Positions 54,142-64,000 of a stretch of 64,000 bases of DNA are shown here, in pieces; position 1 is the first letter of the stretch, and each line of letters opens with the position of its first letter. The notes beneath the pieces are model-generated. The model saw nothing but the letters and a program-made list of their open reading frames with translations, did no database searches and had not been told where the DNA came from. This DNA comes from Ilex aquifolium (Eukaryota > Streptophyta > Magnoliopsida > Aquifoliales > Aquifoliaceae): the NCBI GenBank assembly GCA_951799425.1, contig OX637410.1, positions 2,108,001 to 2,172,000 on the forward strand, written 5' to 3'. The translations under genes were made by a program, and so were the position numbers.

Positions 54142-57100
54142 CTATAAGAATATACCTCCATCCTCGAACAAGAAAGGATAATTGGCACGTATGGTGTCCT
54201 CTCGCTCCCATGTTGCCTCTTCCACCCCTCGGTGTCGCCACAACACCTTCACAAGCCTCACGGTCTTGCCTCGCAAAACCTGCTCCCGGCTATCCATGAC
54301 ACGCACCGGTCCCTCCTCAAAGGTCCCATCTGCATCAACAACGAGTTCTCCCCAATCCACAACATGCGTCGGATCTGGAGTATACTTCCGGAGCATAGAG
54401 ACATGGAATACAGCATGAACACCCGATAAACCTGGCGGCAACGCCAACCTATAGGCCACAGTGCCAACTCTCTCAAGTATCTCGAAGGGCCCAATATATC
54501 TCGGCGACAGCTTTCCTCGCTTGCCGAATCTGACCACTCCTCTCTTGGGCATCACCTTTAAGAAGACATGATCTCCCACCTCAAACTCCAGAGGTCGCCG
54601 CCTTCTATCGGCGTAACTCTTCTGCCGGCTTTGAGCCGTGAGAAGACGTTTCTTTATTAGGTCCACCTTCTCCGAGGTGTCTCTTATTAATTCTGGGCCA
54701 GTAGAGGGTCTTTCTCCAACCTCAGTCCAACAAACCGGAGAACGACAAGGCCTCCCATAAAGCGCCTCATAGGGTGTCATCCGTATGCTCGCCTGATAGT
54801 TGTTATTATAGGCGAATTCCACTAAGGGTAAATGCTCTTCCCAACTACCCTTGAGGTCTAGGACACATGCTCGTAGCATGTCCTCTAACGTCTGAATGGT
54901 CCTTTCCGACTGACCATCTGTCTGGGGATGAAAGGCTGTGCTCATCCTCAACTGAGTCCCCATGGCTCGCTGGAAACTCTCCCAAAAGTGAGCCGTAAAC
55001 CTGGGATCCCGATCCGATACTATAGATACGGGTACCCCATGCAACCGGACTATCTCCCTTATGTACAACCTGCAGAATTCCTCCAGAGTGAAGGTCATCC
55101 GCACCGCCAAAAAGTGTGCCGACTTCGTAAGCCGGTCCACTATCACCCACACCGCATCATGTCCCCGCGATGTCCGTGGCAAGTGGGTCACAAAGTCCAT
55201 TGTAACGTGCTCCCACTTCCACTCAGCCACTTCCAAGGGCTGGAGCAACCCTGCTGGTCTCTGGTGCTCGGCTTTAATCTGTTGACATGTGAGGCATCTA
55301 CTGACAAAGTCGCCAATTTGCCTCTTCATTCCGCTCCAATAATACTGGCGACGAAGATCATGATACATCTTCGTGCCGCCTGGGTGCACCGCAAAACGAG
55401 AGCAATGGAACTCCCTGAGGATCTCCTCTCTCAGCTCCGCCGACTGGGGAACCACAACCCTTCCCCTAAACCGAAGACTGTCATCCGAGTGAATGGCCCA
55501 GCCCTCGTCACCAGTACCCACCTGCACTCGGTCCCTGATAGATGATAACTCTGAGTCCTGTCTCTGTGACTCAATCACTCTGCTCAGTAGGGAAGGCGTA
55601 GCCACCAAACTCCCTAAAACACCCTGAGTCCGACCCCGATAATGCAGCCCAAATTGGCCCACGGCCTCAAGCATCCGCCACTCCCGGGAAGCCACACTAG
55701 CTAAGACACCCCGTGACTTCCGACTAAGTGCGTCAGCCACCACATTTGCCTTACCAGGGTGGTAATGCAAAGTGAAGTCATAGTCTTCTAGGTACTCCAT
55801 CCACCTACGCTGCCTCATGTTGAGGTCCCGCTGAGTGAAGATGTACTTCAGACTTTTGTGGTCCGAAAACACTTCAAATCGTTCACCATACAAATAGTGG
55901 CGCCAAGCCTTCAAGGCAAAGACTATGGCCGCCAATTCCATGTCATGCGTGGGGTAATTCTGCTCGTGATTCTTCAACTGTCGAGAACCATAAGCCACCA
56001 CTCTCCCGGACTGCATCAAGACACAACCCAGTCCGTCTTTGGAGGCATCGCAATATACCGTGTAGTTTTGTCCCCTTTCTGGAACAATCAAGATAGGAGC
56101 TGAAGTGAGTCTCCTCTTTAGTTCTTGGAATGCCTTCTCACACGAATCATTCCACTCGAACTTGACCTCCTTCCGGGTCAATCTAGTCATAGGTGCGGCT
56201 AGTCGGGAGAAGTCCTCGATGAACCTCCGGTAATACCCTGCCAATCCCAAGAAACTACGTATCTCGAAGACTGACTTTGGCCTCTCCCAACTCATAACTG
56301 CCTCAACCTTCTCCGGGTCAACTGACACCCCCGAGGCTGACACCACGTGTCCCAAGAATTTCACCTCCGTGAGCCAAAATTCACACTTGCTGAACTTGGC
56401 GTACAATTGATGGTCCCTCAAGGTCTGGAGAACAATCCTCAAGTGACCCTCATGCTCCTCCTCTGTCTTGGAGTAGATCAGGATGTCATCAACAAACACT
56501 ACGACAAACTGATCTAAATAGGGCTGGAACACCCTATGCATGAGATCCATGAATGCCGCTGGGGCATTCGCCAACCCAAATGGCATCATCGTGAACTCGA
56601 AATGCCCGTACCGTGTTCTGAACGCCGTCTTAGGGATATCTGACTCCCTAATCCTCAACTGATGGTAGCCCGTGCGGAGATCTATCTTTGAATAGACCCG
56701 CGCTCCCCTCAGCTGATCAAACAGATCATCGATCCTCGGCAAAGGGTACCTATTCTTGATGGTGACCCGATTCAACTGCCGATAGTCTATACACAATCGA
56801 AGGGTCTTATCCTTCTTCTTGGCAAACAGCATCGGAGCGCCCCAAGGTGAGGTACTCGGTCTAATAAAGCCCTTGTCCAATAATTCTTGTAATTGGACCT
56901 TGAGTTCTTGCAACTCAGCTGGCGCCATCCTATGTGGAGTCATAGAAATGGGCGAAGTATCCGGATGCAACTCAATGCTAAAGTCCACATCCCTATGGGG
57001 AGGTAATCCCGGTAACTCGTTCGGAAAGACGTCCTCATACTCGCACACCACCCGAGGTAGACCCAATTCTTGTCTTGCCTCGTCCTCCAGGGTAAGGCTC

Positions 57101-58737
57101 GCAAGCCAACCCATCAATTTCCCATGCCATCGCGAATCATACACGACTTGAGGCAAAGCATCATGCTTTTCCCCTTGAAACTTGAAACAAACACCGTCTG
57201 GTGTATAGGCGGTGACCCTCTTCCTGTCACAATCAATAACGACCCGATGCGCCGCCAACCAGTCCATCCCAAGGATGACATCGAATTCCGACATGTCCAT
57301 AACCCTAAGGTCCACGGTGAGTAGAATCCCCGAGATCTCTAGCTCACAACCCCGACATATCTGATTCACACACACCCTAGCTCCTAGGGGTGAATTCACA
57401 CACAACGGCTCTTCCAAGGCATCAACCTCTAAGCCCAAATCCCTCACACATGATGCAGAAATGAATGAATGTGATGCGCCAGAGTCAAATAACACTTTAG
57501 CCCATAAGCGAGAAAGTAGAAATGTACCCTGAATGACCGACTGGTCCACTGGCTCAGCCTGAGGTGTAATGGCGTAGACACGCCCCTGGGTCCCCGAAGT
57601 CCCGGCCTGCATGCCCTGTCCTCGGCCTCGACCCATGCCTTGGCCCATCTGGCCCGACTGCGGAGTCCCCGCTCGAAAGGTGGTAGGGGCCTGAGTAGTG
57701 CCCTGGAACTGATACTGGTTTCCCTGGCCCATGGTGGGGTAGGGAGGAACAAGGTGTGTCTGTGACTGTCCCACTGATGACTGGGACTGAGGTGTCCCAT
57801 AGCTCTGGGATCCTTGCCTCTGCGGACAATCCCGCTTCATATGCCCCGGTTGGTGGCAATGGAAACATGTCTTCTGGCCTGCCTGGTGGGTAGTCCTGCA
57901 GTTTCTCCCGCCTTGGGAAAATTGACCTTGACCTTGGCCTTGGTAGCCGCGGCCCTGTCCTTGTTGTCCTTGAGGAGCAGAAGTCCGCTGCTTCTTCCCC
58001 GAACTAGAAGAAGAAGATTGTCCCTCCTTCTTCTTATCCTTAGCACCCGCCTCACGGATGCTTCGAGCATCGTCAACCTCCCTCTCAATGGCCATAGCTG
58101 TCTCGACCATAGAGTCCAAGTCTTGCAGGCGGAGGCCCACAATCTTTCCCCGGATGGATAGCTTCAACCCATCCTCGAACCTTCTTACCTTGGCCATATC
58201 CGTGGCCACGTAATCATCAGCAAATCGGGCTAATTCGGTGAACTTAGCCACATACTCCATCACCGTCATTGACCCTTGCTTCAAATCTAGAAAGTCTCGG
58301 GCCTTTGCATGTCGAACGGCCGTTGGGAAATATTTACCCATGAAGAGCTCCTTGAACTCTCCCCATGTCATGGCCTCTAAGTTCTTCGAGGCCGTCACCC
58401 AATCCCACCACAATTGGGCTTCTCCCTCTAGCTGGAATGCAGCTAGTCTTATCTTAGTAGCGTCTGAGGTGACCTCCATCGCCCCTAAGATCTTGTTGAC
58501 TTGCCGGAACCAATGGTCGGCCACCATCGGGTCCGCCCCTCCCATGAAGACTGGAGGTTTGTGTGCTTTAAACTGTTGGAGGTTACTCGTGCCTCCATGT
58601 CCGGCATTTGCACTAACTTGTGCAACAGTAGCCGCCATCATGCCCATGGTTTCCGTAAACGCTTGTTGATCGAAGACCGGTGGTGGTTGGTTATTGTTCC
58701 GCCCACCGCCTCGACGTCCTCTTCTTCCACTTGCCAT
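54142..58737 (-). CDS. gag-pol: Gag-Pol polyprotein, 1531 aa, intact
   Basis: Single frame encoding structural and replication proteins. Gag: Arg/Gly-rich start, capsid domain about residues 70-220, CX2CX4HX4C knuckle with C291, C294, H299, C304. Protease active site D418-S-G. RT about 590-815 with catalytic FVDD (D750, D751). RNase H acidic residues D897, E934, D959, D1002. Integrase zinc finger H1111, H1118, C1148, C1151; catalytic D1181, D1242, E1278 with 35 residues between the last two; GPF at 1416-1418. C-terminal chromodomain-like region about 1473-1525 ([18 protein letters not shown]). The ATG at 58737 is the first codon of the frame and lies 366 bp after the primer site. No stop or shift separates gag from pol, as is usual for Tekay. 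The chromodomain tail suggests targeting to particular chromatin. The product should be fully functional as far as the sequence shows. Confidence 0.97.
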   Translation of the reverse strand: MASGRRGRRGGGRNNNQPPPVFDQQAFTETMGMMAATVAQVSANAGHGGTSNLQQFKAHKPPVFMGGADPMVADHWFRQVNKILGAMEVTSDATKIRLAAFQLEGEAQLWWDWVTASKNLEAMTWGEFKELFMGKYFPTAVRHAKARDFLDLKQGSMTVMEYVAKFTELARFADDYVATDMAKVRRFEDGLKLSIRGKIVGLRLQDLDSMVETAMAIEREVDDARSIREAGAKDKKKEGQSSSSSSGKKQRTSAPQGQQGQGRGYQGQGQGQFSQGGRNCRTTHQAGQKTCFHCHQPGHMKRDCPQRQGSQSYGTPQSQSSVGQSQTHLVPPYPTMGQGNQYQFQGTTQAPTTFRAGTPQSGQMGQGMGRGRGQGMQAGTSGTQGRVYAITPQAEPVDQSVIQGTFLLSRLWAKVLFDSGASHSFISASCVRDLGLEVDALEEPLCVNSPLGARVCVNQICRGCELEISGILLTVDLRVMDMSEFDVILGMDWLAAHRVVIDCDRKRVTAYTPDGVCFKFQGEKHDALPQVVYDSRWHGKLMGWLASLTLEDEARQELGLPRVVCEYEDVFPNELPGLPPHRDVDFSIELHPDTSPISMTPHRMAPAELQELKVQLQELLDKGFIRPSTSPWGAPMLFAKKKDKTLRLCIDYRQLNRVTIKNRYPLPRIDDLFDQLRGARVYSKIDLRTGYHQLRIRESDIPKTAFRTRYGHFEFTMMPFGLANAPAAFMDLMHRVFQPYLDQFVVVFVDDILIYSKTEEEHEGHLRIVLQTLRDHQLYAKFSKCEFWLTEVKFLGHVVSASGVSVDPEKVEAVMSWERPKSVFEIRSFLGLAGYYRRFIEDFSRLAAPMTRLTRKEVKFEWNDSCEKAFQELKRRLTSAPILIVPERGQNYTVYCDASKDGLGCVLMQSGRVVAYGSRQLKNHEQNYPTHDMELAAIVFALKAWRHYLYGERFEVFSDHKSLKYIFTQRDLNMRQRRWMEYLEDYDFTLHYHPGKANVVADALSRKSRGVLASVASREWRMLEAVGQFGLHYRGRTQGVLGSLVATPSLLSRVIESQRQDSELSSIRDRVQVGTGDEGWAIHSDDSLRFRGRVVVPQSAELREEILREFHCSRFAVHPGGTKMYHDLRRQYYWSGMKRQIGDFVSRCLTCQQIKAEHQRPAGLLQPLEVAEWKWEHVTMDFVTHLPRTSRGHDAVWVIVDRLTKSAHFLAVRMTFTLEEFCRLYIREIVRLHGVPVSIVSDRDPRFTAHFWESFQRAMGTQLRMSTAFHPQTDGQSERTIQTLEDMLRACVLDLKGSWEEHLPLVEFAYNNNYQASIRMTPYEALYGRPCRSPVCWTEVGERPSTGPELIRDTSEKVDLIKKRLLTAQSRQKSYADRRRRPLEFEVGDHVFLKVMPKRGVVRFGKRGKLSPRYIGPFEILERVGTVAYRLALPPGLSGVHAVFHVSMLRKYTPDPTHVVDWGELVVDADGTFEEGPVRVMDSREQVLRGKTVRLVKVLWRHRGVEEATWEREDTIRANYPFLFEDGGIFL

Positions 58738-58942
58738 CTACACACACGTCAAATGGCAATGGCACACTAACTTAGTATCCCGAAGTAGGGACCAAAGTTA
58801 AAACATTTAAATCTTTCTCATTGTCTCACTAGTAGAGCGTATGCCTCCAATAGTGGACCCTTACGCTTTGAACTTTCCCGTTCATTTGCTTTCCCACTCC
58901 CAAGGTTAAGTTCTCTAACCCTAGTGTGTCCATTTCCATACA

Positions 58943-58975
<33 letters not shown>

Positions 58976-59102
58976 ATGCATATAATACACATATCACATA
59001 TCACATAACATGTAGCAATTTAAGCAAATAACATGAAATGTACAATGAATGCTATGGTCTAGACCCATGCCCCATCAAGCCCTAGGTAAATCGTATACCT
59101 AT
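58738..59102 (-). other. 5' untranslated leader of element E
   Basis: Between the primer site and the gag start. It contains a 28-base A tract on the minus strand (plus-strand T at 58945-58972). No upstream gene. Confidence 0.7.
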
Positions 59103-59114
59103 GCTCTGATACCA
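59103..59114 (-). promoter_or_regulatory. Primer binding site, element E
   Basis: Minus strand TGGTATCAGAGC, three bases after the 5' LTR; initiator Met-tRNA type. Confidence 0.92.
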
Positions 59115-59117
59115 AGC

Positions 59118-61591
59118 TGTGACGCCCCAATCTCCGGGGGTCCTATATTAACCGTTGACCACCCGTCAACCCGCGGAAATAACCATGGATGTCACTCAAC
59201 CTAACACCACGGTAGTAGCATCCCCTTAACCGGGATCTTAATTCACCATTGTTAACCGGATTCGATTATTCATTTGGGTTCAACCAATATTCGATATACC
59301 ATGATTTATACTCCATTTACATCATTGGAGGGAAAGGAAACGTAGATTGAAAATAGGGCGAAGCAGTGTGAAAATCTGAAAATTTTGAAGAGAGTACCGG
59401 TACCCAGTACCGGTACCATTCAGTACCGGTACTATCAACCCACTGGAAAGGGGTACCGGTATCCAGTACCGGTACCATTCAGTACCGGTACCCGGTACCG
59501 GTACTGTCAACCCACTGGAAAGAGGGTACCGGTGTCCTGTACCGGTACAATTCCGTACCGGTACCCAGTACCGGTACCATTCAGTACCGGTACCCAGTAC
59601 CGGTACTCTCTGCCCAGTTTTGCCATTTTCAACCATTTTTCCTTTCCAATCCATTCAAAACCCTTCCCAACTCATCAAATACATGTTTGACAAGGATTTC
59701 CATATAAAATATGGTTTATACAAGTTCTATTACAATTGATTCCATACATTTACATATCAAAATGGAATTCTTTTCAAAAGCTTTTACAAAACAACAATAA
59801 AAGCCACAAGTCGGCTTTCTTCAACCTTGGGGCTCGAAATGGGAGCCGTCCGCCGGTGTGAACCCCGCACCTGAAATGTTTTTCCCACAAAGGGTGAGCC
59901 ACGCTCAATAGGGTATTTCCTAATGAGGCTACTCCCCAACCTATATGCATATGAAATGTTCACATGCCACAAAACCACAATTCATAACATTCCAAGCAAG
60001 GAAATATATTCAATGATGGGAATTGCAATGTCATGCTATGGAATGAGGTGAGACCCACTCATGCATATCAACCGAGCCCTTCCCGGCTCCTCTACACATG
60101 CAAGTGCCAATGTGTACTAATCCGTCATTGATGTTGCACATCAAATGATTTTTCATTCTAGGGTCTTTCTTGGGGTGGATATTTATGGACTTACACCAAC
60201 GGCACCCAACCGACACGGAATTCATGGACTTCCACCAACGGTTCCGCGTACACCGACACACTTTATGGACTCTTATACCAACGGAGTGCGTATCCAATCA
60301 CCGGGTCTCTCACCCGAGCGATAGTCTAGCCCTTCTTGCTACCCCAACCCTAACAACCATGCAAACCGTGCGACTCGACTAGGTCATCGACCCGTCTTAC
60401 CCGAGCCCACTCGTCATCCACCAAGCGTGGTGAAGACAACCACCATGCACACACACCCACTAAGTGCAATGCTCCCGTGCATATGAAATGTGATGTCTCA
60501 TTTCAACAATATTATCATGTTCAATATGCTATGAGTAACACTTGAACATTCTAATCATATTTCACATATTTCATGGCAATTTATATCATAAGCATATAAT
60601 TCTCATTATTCCCTACAATGTCAATATATTACAAACACGTATATATATATCAACATTTTATCTTGGACAACACCCAAACATGTCATCACATAATCAAGTA
60701 ATAACATACTTCAAATCTCATGGCATAATGTAAGCACATAGCATGCCCACAATTCACATAATCCAAGAATCACATTGGAACAATTTCATATACCCAATTT
60801 TACCCAAATCAAACAAAAGGGGCAAGAGATACACAACCAATCATCCTACCCATTTCATTAAAACATTCTAGGTTTGGAATGAACCTTAGTAGGAGGAAAC
60901 CCTACCTCTTGTAGCGTGTAGAATAACCGTAGGAAGCCTCCAAAACCCGATCCTATCCCAAAGCCCTAGCCTCCAAAAATCCCGTCCTTGGATTCTCTCC
61001 AAAACCCGACCTCCTTGGTATGGTTTTGTAGCCCTTGGCGAGGAGAACGACTTTTGTTCTTGGCCCGAGTGGATTTGAGCTCTCAATGGGTGTAGATCGT
61101 AGAGAGAAGGTGGAGAAGACTTGCTCTTTCCCTCTCTTCCTCTCACGTTAAAACCGGCTGAGCAAATGGGGAGAGAAATCTGATTTTCTCCCCTTTAAAT
61201 ACTCTTTAAATGCTTGGCCCACAATGCGCCACACGGCCCTTATTTTCCGGGTCCGTTTTAACCCCGAAACGATTAAATTTCGCTCCGGTTCAAGTTCAAA
61301 ATATTTTTATTTTAACTTGCCGTCATTTATTTCCCAAAATTTAAAATTTTAAATCAGAATCTCGTTTTTGGGTCTCCCGAGGCTCGACCGCCTCGTAAAA
61401 CGCGAAAAATCCGACTAACTCGGAATTTAATGAAATTTGACAGGGTAACTAGTTTTCGCGAGACGAATCCAACGGTGAGGTTCATTTCGTCATCCAATTT
61501 CTAGAAAATTTCAGGTTTACAACCTGTACCATAGTGGCAATTTACCATTTTGCCTTTTTTCACAACAGTTCAAATTTTCTCGGGTTTTACA
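59118..61591 (-). repeat. 5' LTR of element E (2474 bp)
   Basis: Near-identical partner of the 3' LTR. Its palindrome array (59394-59606) has 11 perfect GTACCGGTAC copies arranged differently. Predicted intron 60905-59871. One terminal difference: TGTGACGCCCC on the plus strand here versus TGTAACGCCCC at 51574. Confidence 0.96.
59394..59606 (-). repeat. GTACCGGTAC array, 11 copies (E 5' LTR)
   Basis: Perfect copies at 59394, 59407, 59423, 59466, 59482, 59495, 59539, 59555, 59568, 59584 and 59597. Compared with the other LTR, the first block lost a copy and the second block gained a GTACCGGTAT variant. Confidence 0.85.
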
Positions 61592-61596
61592 TAGAC

Positions 61597-62377
61597 GCCC
61601 TTTCCTATAGTGCTTGTGACTATGATGTAAATAGGTGGACTAGGTATAATCGTTTGGTAAATTCATGAGAAGCAATAAACATACATGGTACGGGGATGAA
61701 TTAATATACATAAGAACATGAGATTATTATTATTGTTACGGAATGGTTTCCAACAAGTGTTTGTGGAGGTATGGGACTCCACAAGGACCTGTCGGAAATG
61801 GTTATGGTGATAATTGTGACTGAGCTTTACGGTTCATTTAAAATTCCTGCGAACATTTAAACTTGAGATCTATTTAAATTATCCTGTTTTTCCTTCAAAA
61901 TGGTATATCTGCTATTTGTGAAAATGAGACTAACCGTTTTATATGTTTTTTCTAAACCTTGTTTGAGTGTGGGAAGATTTTGCTACAGAGCTTCGTGCTC
62001 ATCCCCTACAAATTACATTTTTTCAGATTTGGTGCTAGAGGAGGATCTCGGCATCGACGAGTCAGGGCATTGGGAGGCTCCACTCGAGGGGAACCTAGAT
62101 CCCGAGGTGGCTATGTAGAGATGTAGCTTCTTTTGTACTAGACTAGGTTATTCTTTTGGACACTGTAAGGTCTAGTTTCTTTTGCTATTCCGCTGTGCTA
62201 CTTTAATTAATTTTTGAGATGTAAATGCCAGGGTTGGGCATATTCTTTTGGATAATGATGTAAATATTTTATGGATGATGAATGAAGTTTAATTTATTTA
62301 TGGATGATATTAGTGCTCTCATGATGTAAATGGTTTTAGTATGTAATGCCGCCCAGGGTGTGTTTTGGGGCGTTACA
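61597..62377 (+). mobile_element. Solo LTR F, right part
   Basis: Continues LTR F after the second TAGAC (61592-61596). Acceptor TTTTTTCAG|AT at 62025-62026, conserved module 62029-62118, ends GGGGCGTTACA at 62377, followed by AGTTT. Confidence 0.92.
62029..62118 (+). other. Conserved 29-codon LTR module (LTR F)
   Basis: Reads LVLEEDLGIDESGHWEAP, LEGNLDPEV, AM and TAG. An open frame extends upstream to 61900 across the acceptor, but that part is not shared with other LTRs. Confidence 0.5.
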
Positions 62378-62470
62378 AGTTTAGAATTGTTTTCTTTATA
62401 TTCTAGATTGGGTGGTTAATTTTGAGACAATGTTAAGTATACTGTTTTACTTATTCCGCTGCAAGATAAT
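62378..62470 (+). repeat. LTR I (old), right part
   Basis: After the duplicated AGTTT it resumes LTR I tail sequence (TTCTAGATTGGG, TTATTCCGCTGCAAG). Truncated by element J at 62471. Confidence 0.6.
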
Positions 62471-64000
62471 TGTCACACCCCATCCCGAGAGACCTATTTG
62501 GTATTCCAGAGATGGAAGTATAACTCGACACGTGGTAATACTTATGCTTGTAATACAAGGAATCATTTAAAACCAATAATACCAACCACTAATCTCATAA
62601 AAGAGATAAACCGTACAACTCTATAACATAGTACACAACTCTGTATCTCAATACAACACAAAGAATTTAGGGAATTCATCCGTTACATCAACAAGAAAAC
62701 GAACACTCCGGTACAATATGTACACAAACAGTTTCCTTAACCTCTCATCTTGACTCTGCTAGCGCTGTAGTGGACACACTCTAAACTTCAGATTCCTGAA
62801 ACCAAATATTTTCTTGAGTGTACTGCGTATCATAATAAATGAAAATATTAAAAATATGGACAAATATCATTTCACCAAAATATGTTCACAATCTGAGAAG
62901 AACGTCAAAAATCAAAGTGTTTTCAACTCACTTTGAAATCTCATAATCACTGCCAATATAACAACATAATAAATAGTCCACATGTGTTATGAGTCAACAA
63001 CAACATTTAAGCAATGTCAGGCTATCAACAACATTTAAGCAATGTCAAGTTATTTACAACATTTAAGCAATGTCAAGCTGTCTCACGACAACTGCGCAGT
63101 GTCCAAATAAACAACATGTAAGCCATGTCAAGCTATCAACAACTCTAGCACAATGGATACTACTCAAATCACAAGCTTTTCAACAAACCACAAGCTTTTC
63201 AATAAATTACAAGCTTCTCAACAAAACATATTTGATCCATAGTTTAAACAACTCAACTCAAATCAATTCGGAAAAATTGATTTCTCACATATAAGAGAAT
63301 AAACTTGATATATCATATACTTTTATTTCCAAGTATTATGAAGCAGTACACTTCACCTGTCACCGCCAACCAACACATAACTTAGCTTTATGCTCGATCC
63401 CTAGGTAGAACCGATGTAGTAACCTCCGACCCTAACAATTTGCATATGCATAAATGCAAATAAGTATCAACTCAAAAATAACTTAATTTATGTAATTAAA
63501 TTCATATGAATATGCTTCCTGACGTTTCGTATTCACCAAAATTTTACTTCAGTATCGAAGTTCAAAGACCAACTAGTCACTCAGGCGTTTACGGACTCAA
63601 TGAGTACCCTTTATAACCTTAAACTAGAATGTAAACCCTTTTTGCCACTCAATCTATGCGCACTTACAATTAGTTTAAAAGGATTCCGCAATCTCATTTT
63701 ATACAATCAAAACCATCGTTTCGGACCACTGTGTGTTATCGCACTCAAAACTGTAATTCGGATCTGTGATTCCAGCCCTAATTCAAAAACCCAATCATAA
63801 GTTTTAAAATATGCTAAACATTCATAAATAATTTAAGACATGATTTCAAAATGAATTTGAAAAACTTCAATCGATCCGGAATTGAGAAATCTTACCCTAC
63901 GCTATTTTTTGATCCGAAATAGCAAAAAAAATAAAACGATATTATTTTTTAATGAAATTTCATACACATACTCAATTTACCTACCTAAGAATGAATATAA
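62471..64000 (-). repeat. LTR-like sequence J, probably minus strand, runs off the window
   Basis: TGTCACACCCCATCCCGAGA at the left edge is the complement of a typical ...GGGATGGGGTGTGACA LTR 3' end. No coding sequence is supported. It holds a minisatellite at about 62996-63150. The right part outside the window would be needed to confirm it. Confidence 0.4.
62996..63150. repeat. Minisatellite, ~29-31 bp units
   Basis: About five degenerate copies of AACAACATTTAAGCAATGTC followed by AAGCTATC. A second short series of CAAGCTTTTCAACAAA-like units follows at 63170-63225. Confidence 0.8.

Larger units (their letters stand above)
51574..61591 (-). mobile_element. Element E: intact autonomous Tekay/Del-type chromovirus (10,018 bp)
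   Basis: Minus strand. 5' LTR 61591-59118, primer site 59114-59103, gag-pol 58737-54142, polypurine tract 54061-54049, 3' LTR 54048-51574. Target duplication TAGAC at 51569-51573 and 61592-61596. The LTRs differ at about four single bases plus rearrangement inside the palindrome array, so it inserted very recently. All domains and catalytic residues are present in one uninterrupted frame. It is the youngest layer of the E-in-F-in-I nest. Confidence 0.97.

Noticed and set aside
54182-58770. Several open frames of 65-205 codons on the plus strand and in other minus frames across gag-pol
   Set aside because: Overlap the intact 1531-codon polyprotein and show no domains; explained by its base composition.

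Overview
This window is plant (angiosperm) repeat DNA with no intact host gene. The evidence is the diagnostic architecture of plant Ty3/gypsy retrotransposons: Tekay/Del-type chromoviruses with a GPY/F-chromodomain integrase tail, an Athila-type element with the extra ORF after pol, and initiator-Met-tRNA primer sites (TGGTATCAGAGC). There are also Helitron-like termini and long AT-rich microsatellites. Such density suggests gene-poor, probably pericentromeric chromatin of a repeat-rich genome.

Layout. (1) 1-4300 is the 3' part of element A, a non-autonomous Tekay-like element; its LTR is 1998-4300. A interrupts an older minus-strand LTR, B (4301-6104). B interrupts a decayed Athila element (6105 to about 17865: gag, PR, RT, RNase H, IN, extra ORF, probable 3' LTR). 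(2) A solo LTR, D (13307-15738, TSD TTCTC), sits in the Athila 3' region. (3) A minus-strand LTR remnant H (17866-18542 and 34888 to about 35640) is split by the outer element (18543-34887, TSD ATTTT). The 5' LTR of that element is itself split by the inner element (18638-26485, TSD ATGTA). (4) 35641-37373 is AT-rich with a 442-bp tandem duplication and microsatellites. (5) Element G (37379-44852, TSD AACTA) has almost identical LTRs and an essentially non-coding interior. (6) 44855-48028 holds one or two Helitron-like elements and a small SPB1-like rRNA methyltransferase gene fragment. (7) An old LTR, I (48351-50096, resuming at 62378), contains solo LTR F (TSD AGTTT), which contains the intact minus-strand Tekay element E (51574-61591, TSD TAGAC). 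E carries an uninterrupted 1531-codon gag-pol. (8) 62471-64000 is part of another probable minus-strand LTR, J.

How the parts relate. E has all the domains needed for autonomous retrotransposition. The A/inner/outer family keeps only Gag with a duplicated zinc-knuckle module, a stub of protease and the integrase GPY/F-chromodomain tail. The rest of pol is replaced by a degenerate T-rich array that appears to derive from the family's own LTR leader. Element G has lost nearly all coding sequence but transposed recently, so it must have been mobilised in trans.

The most unusual signals lie in the LTRs. Divergent LTR subfamilies share (i) a predicted leader intron of about 1.0-1.25 kb (AG|GTAGG donor, TTTTTCAG acceptor); (ii) directly after the acceptor, a 29-codon frame with fixed length, fixed phase and a fixed TAG stop, whose changes avoid second codon positions; and (iii) just upstream of the TATA box, arrays of short perfect palindromes whose sequence differs between subfamilies (GTACCGGTAC, ACGTTCGAACGT, CTACCGGTAG, CGTCCGGACG). 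Family names, splice sites and regulatory roles are read by eye and by recall of family hallmarks; no searches were run.
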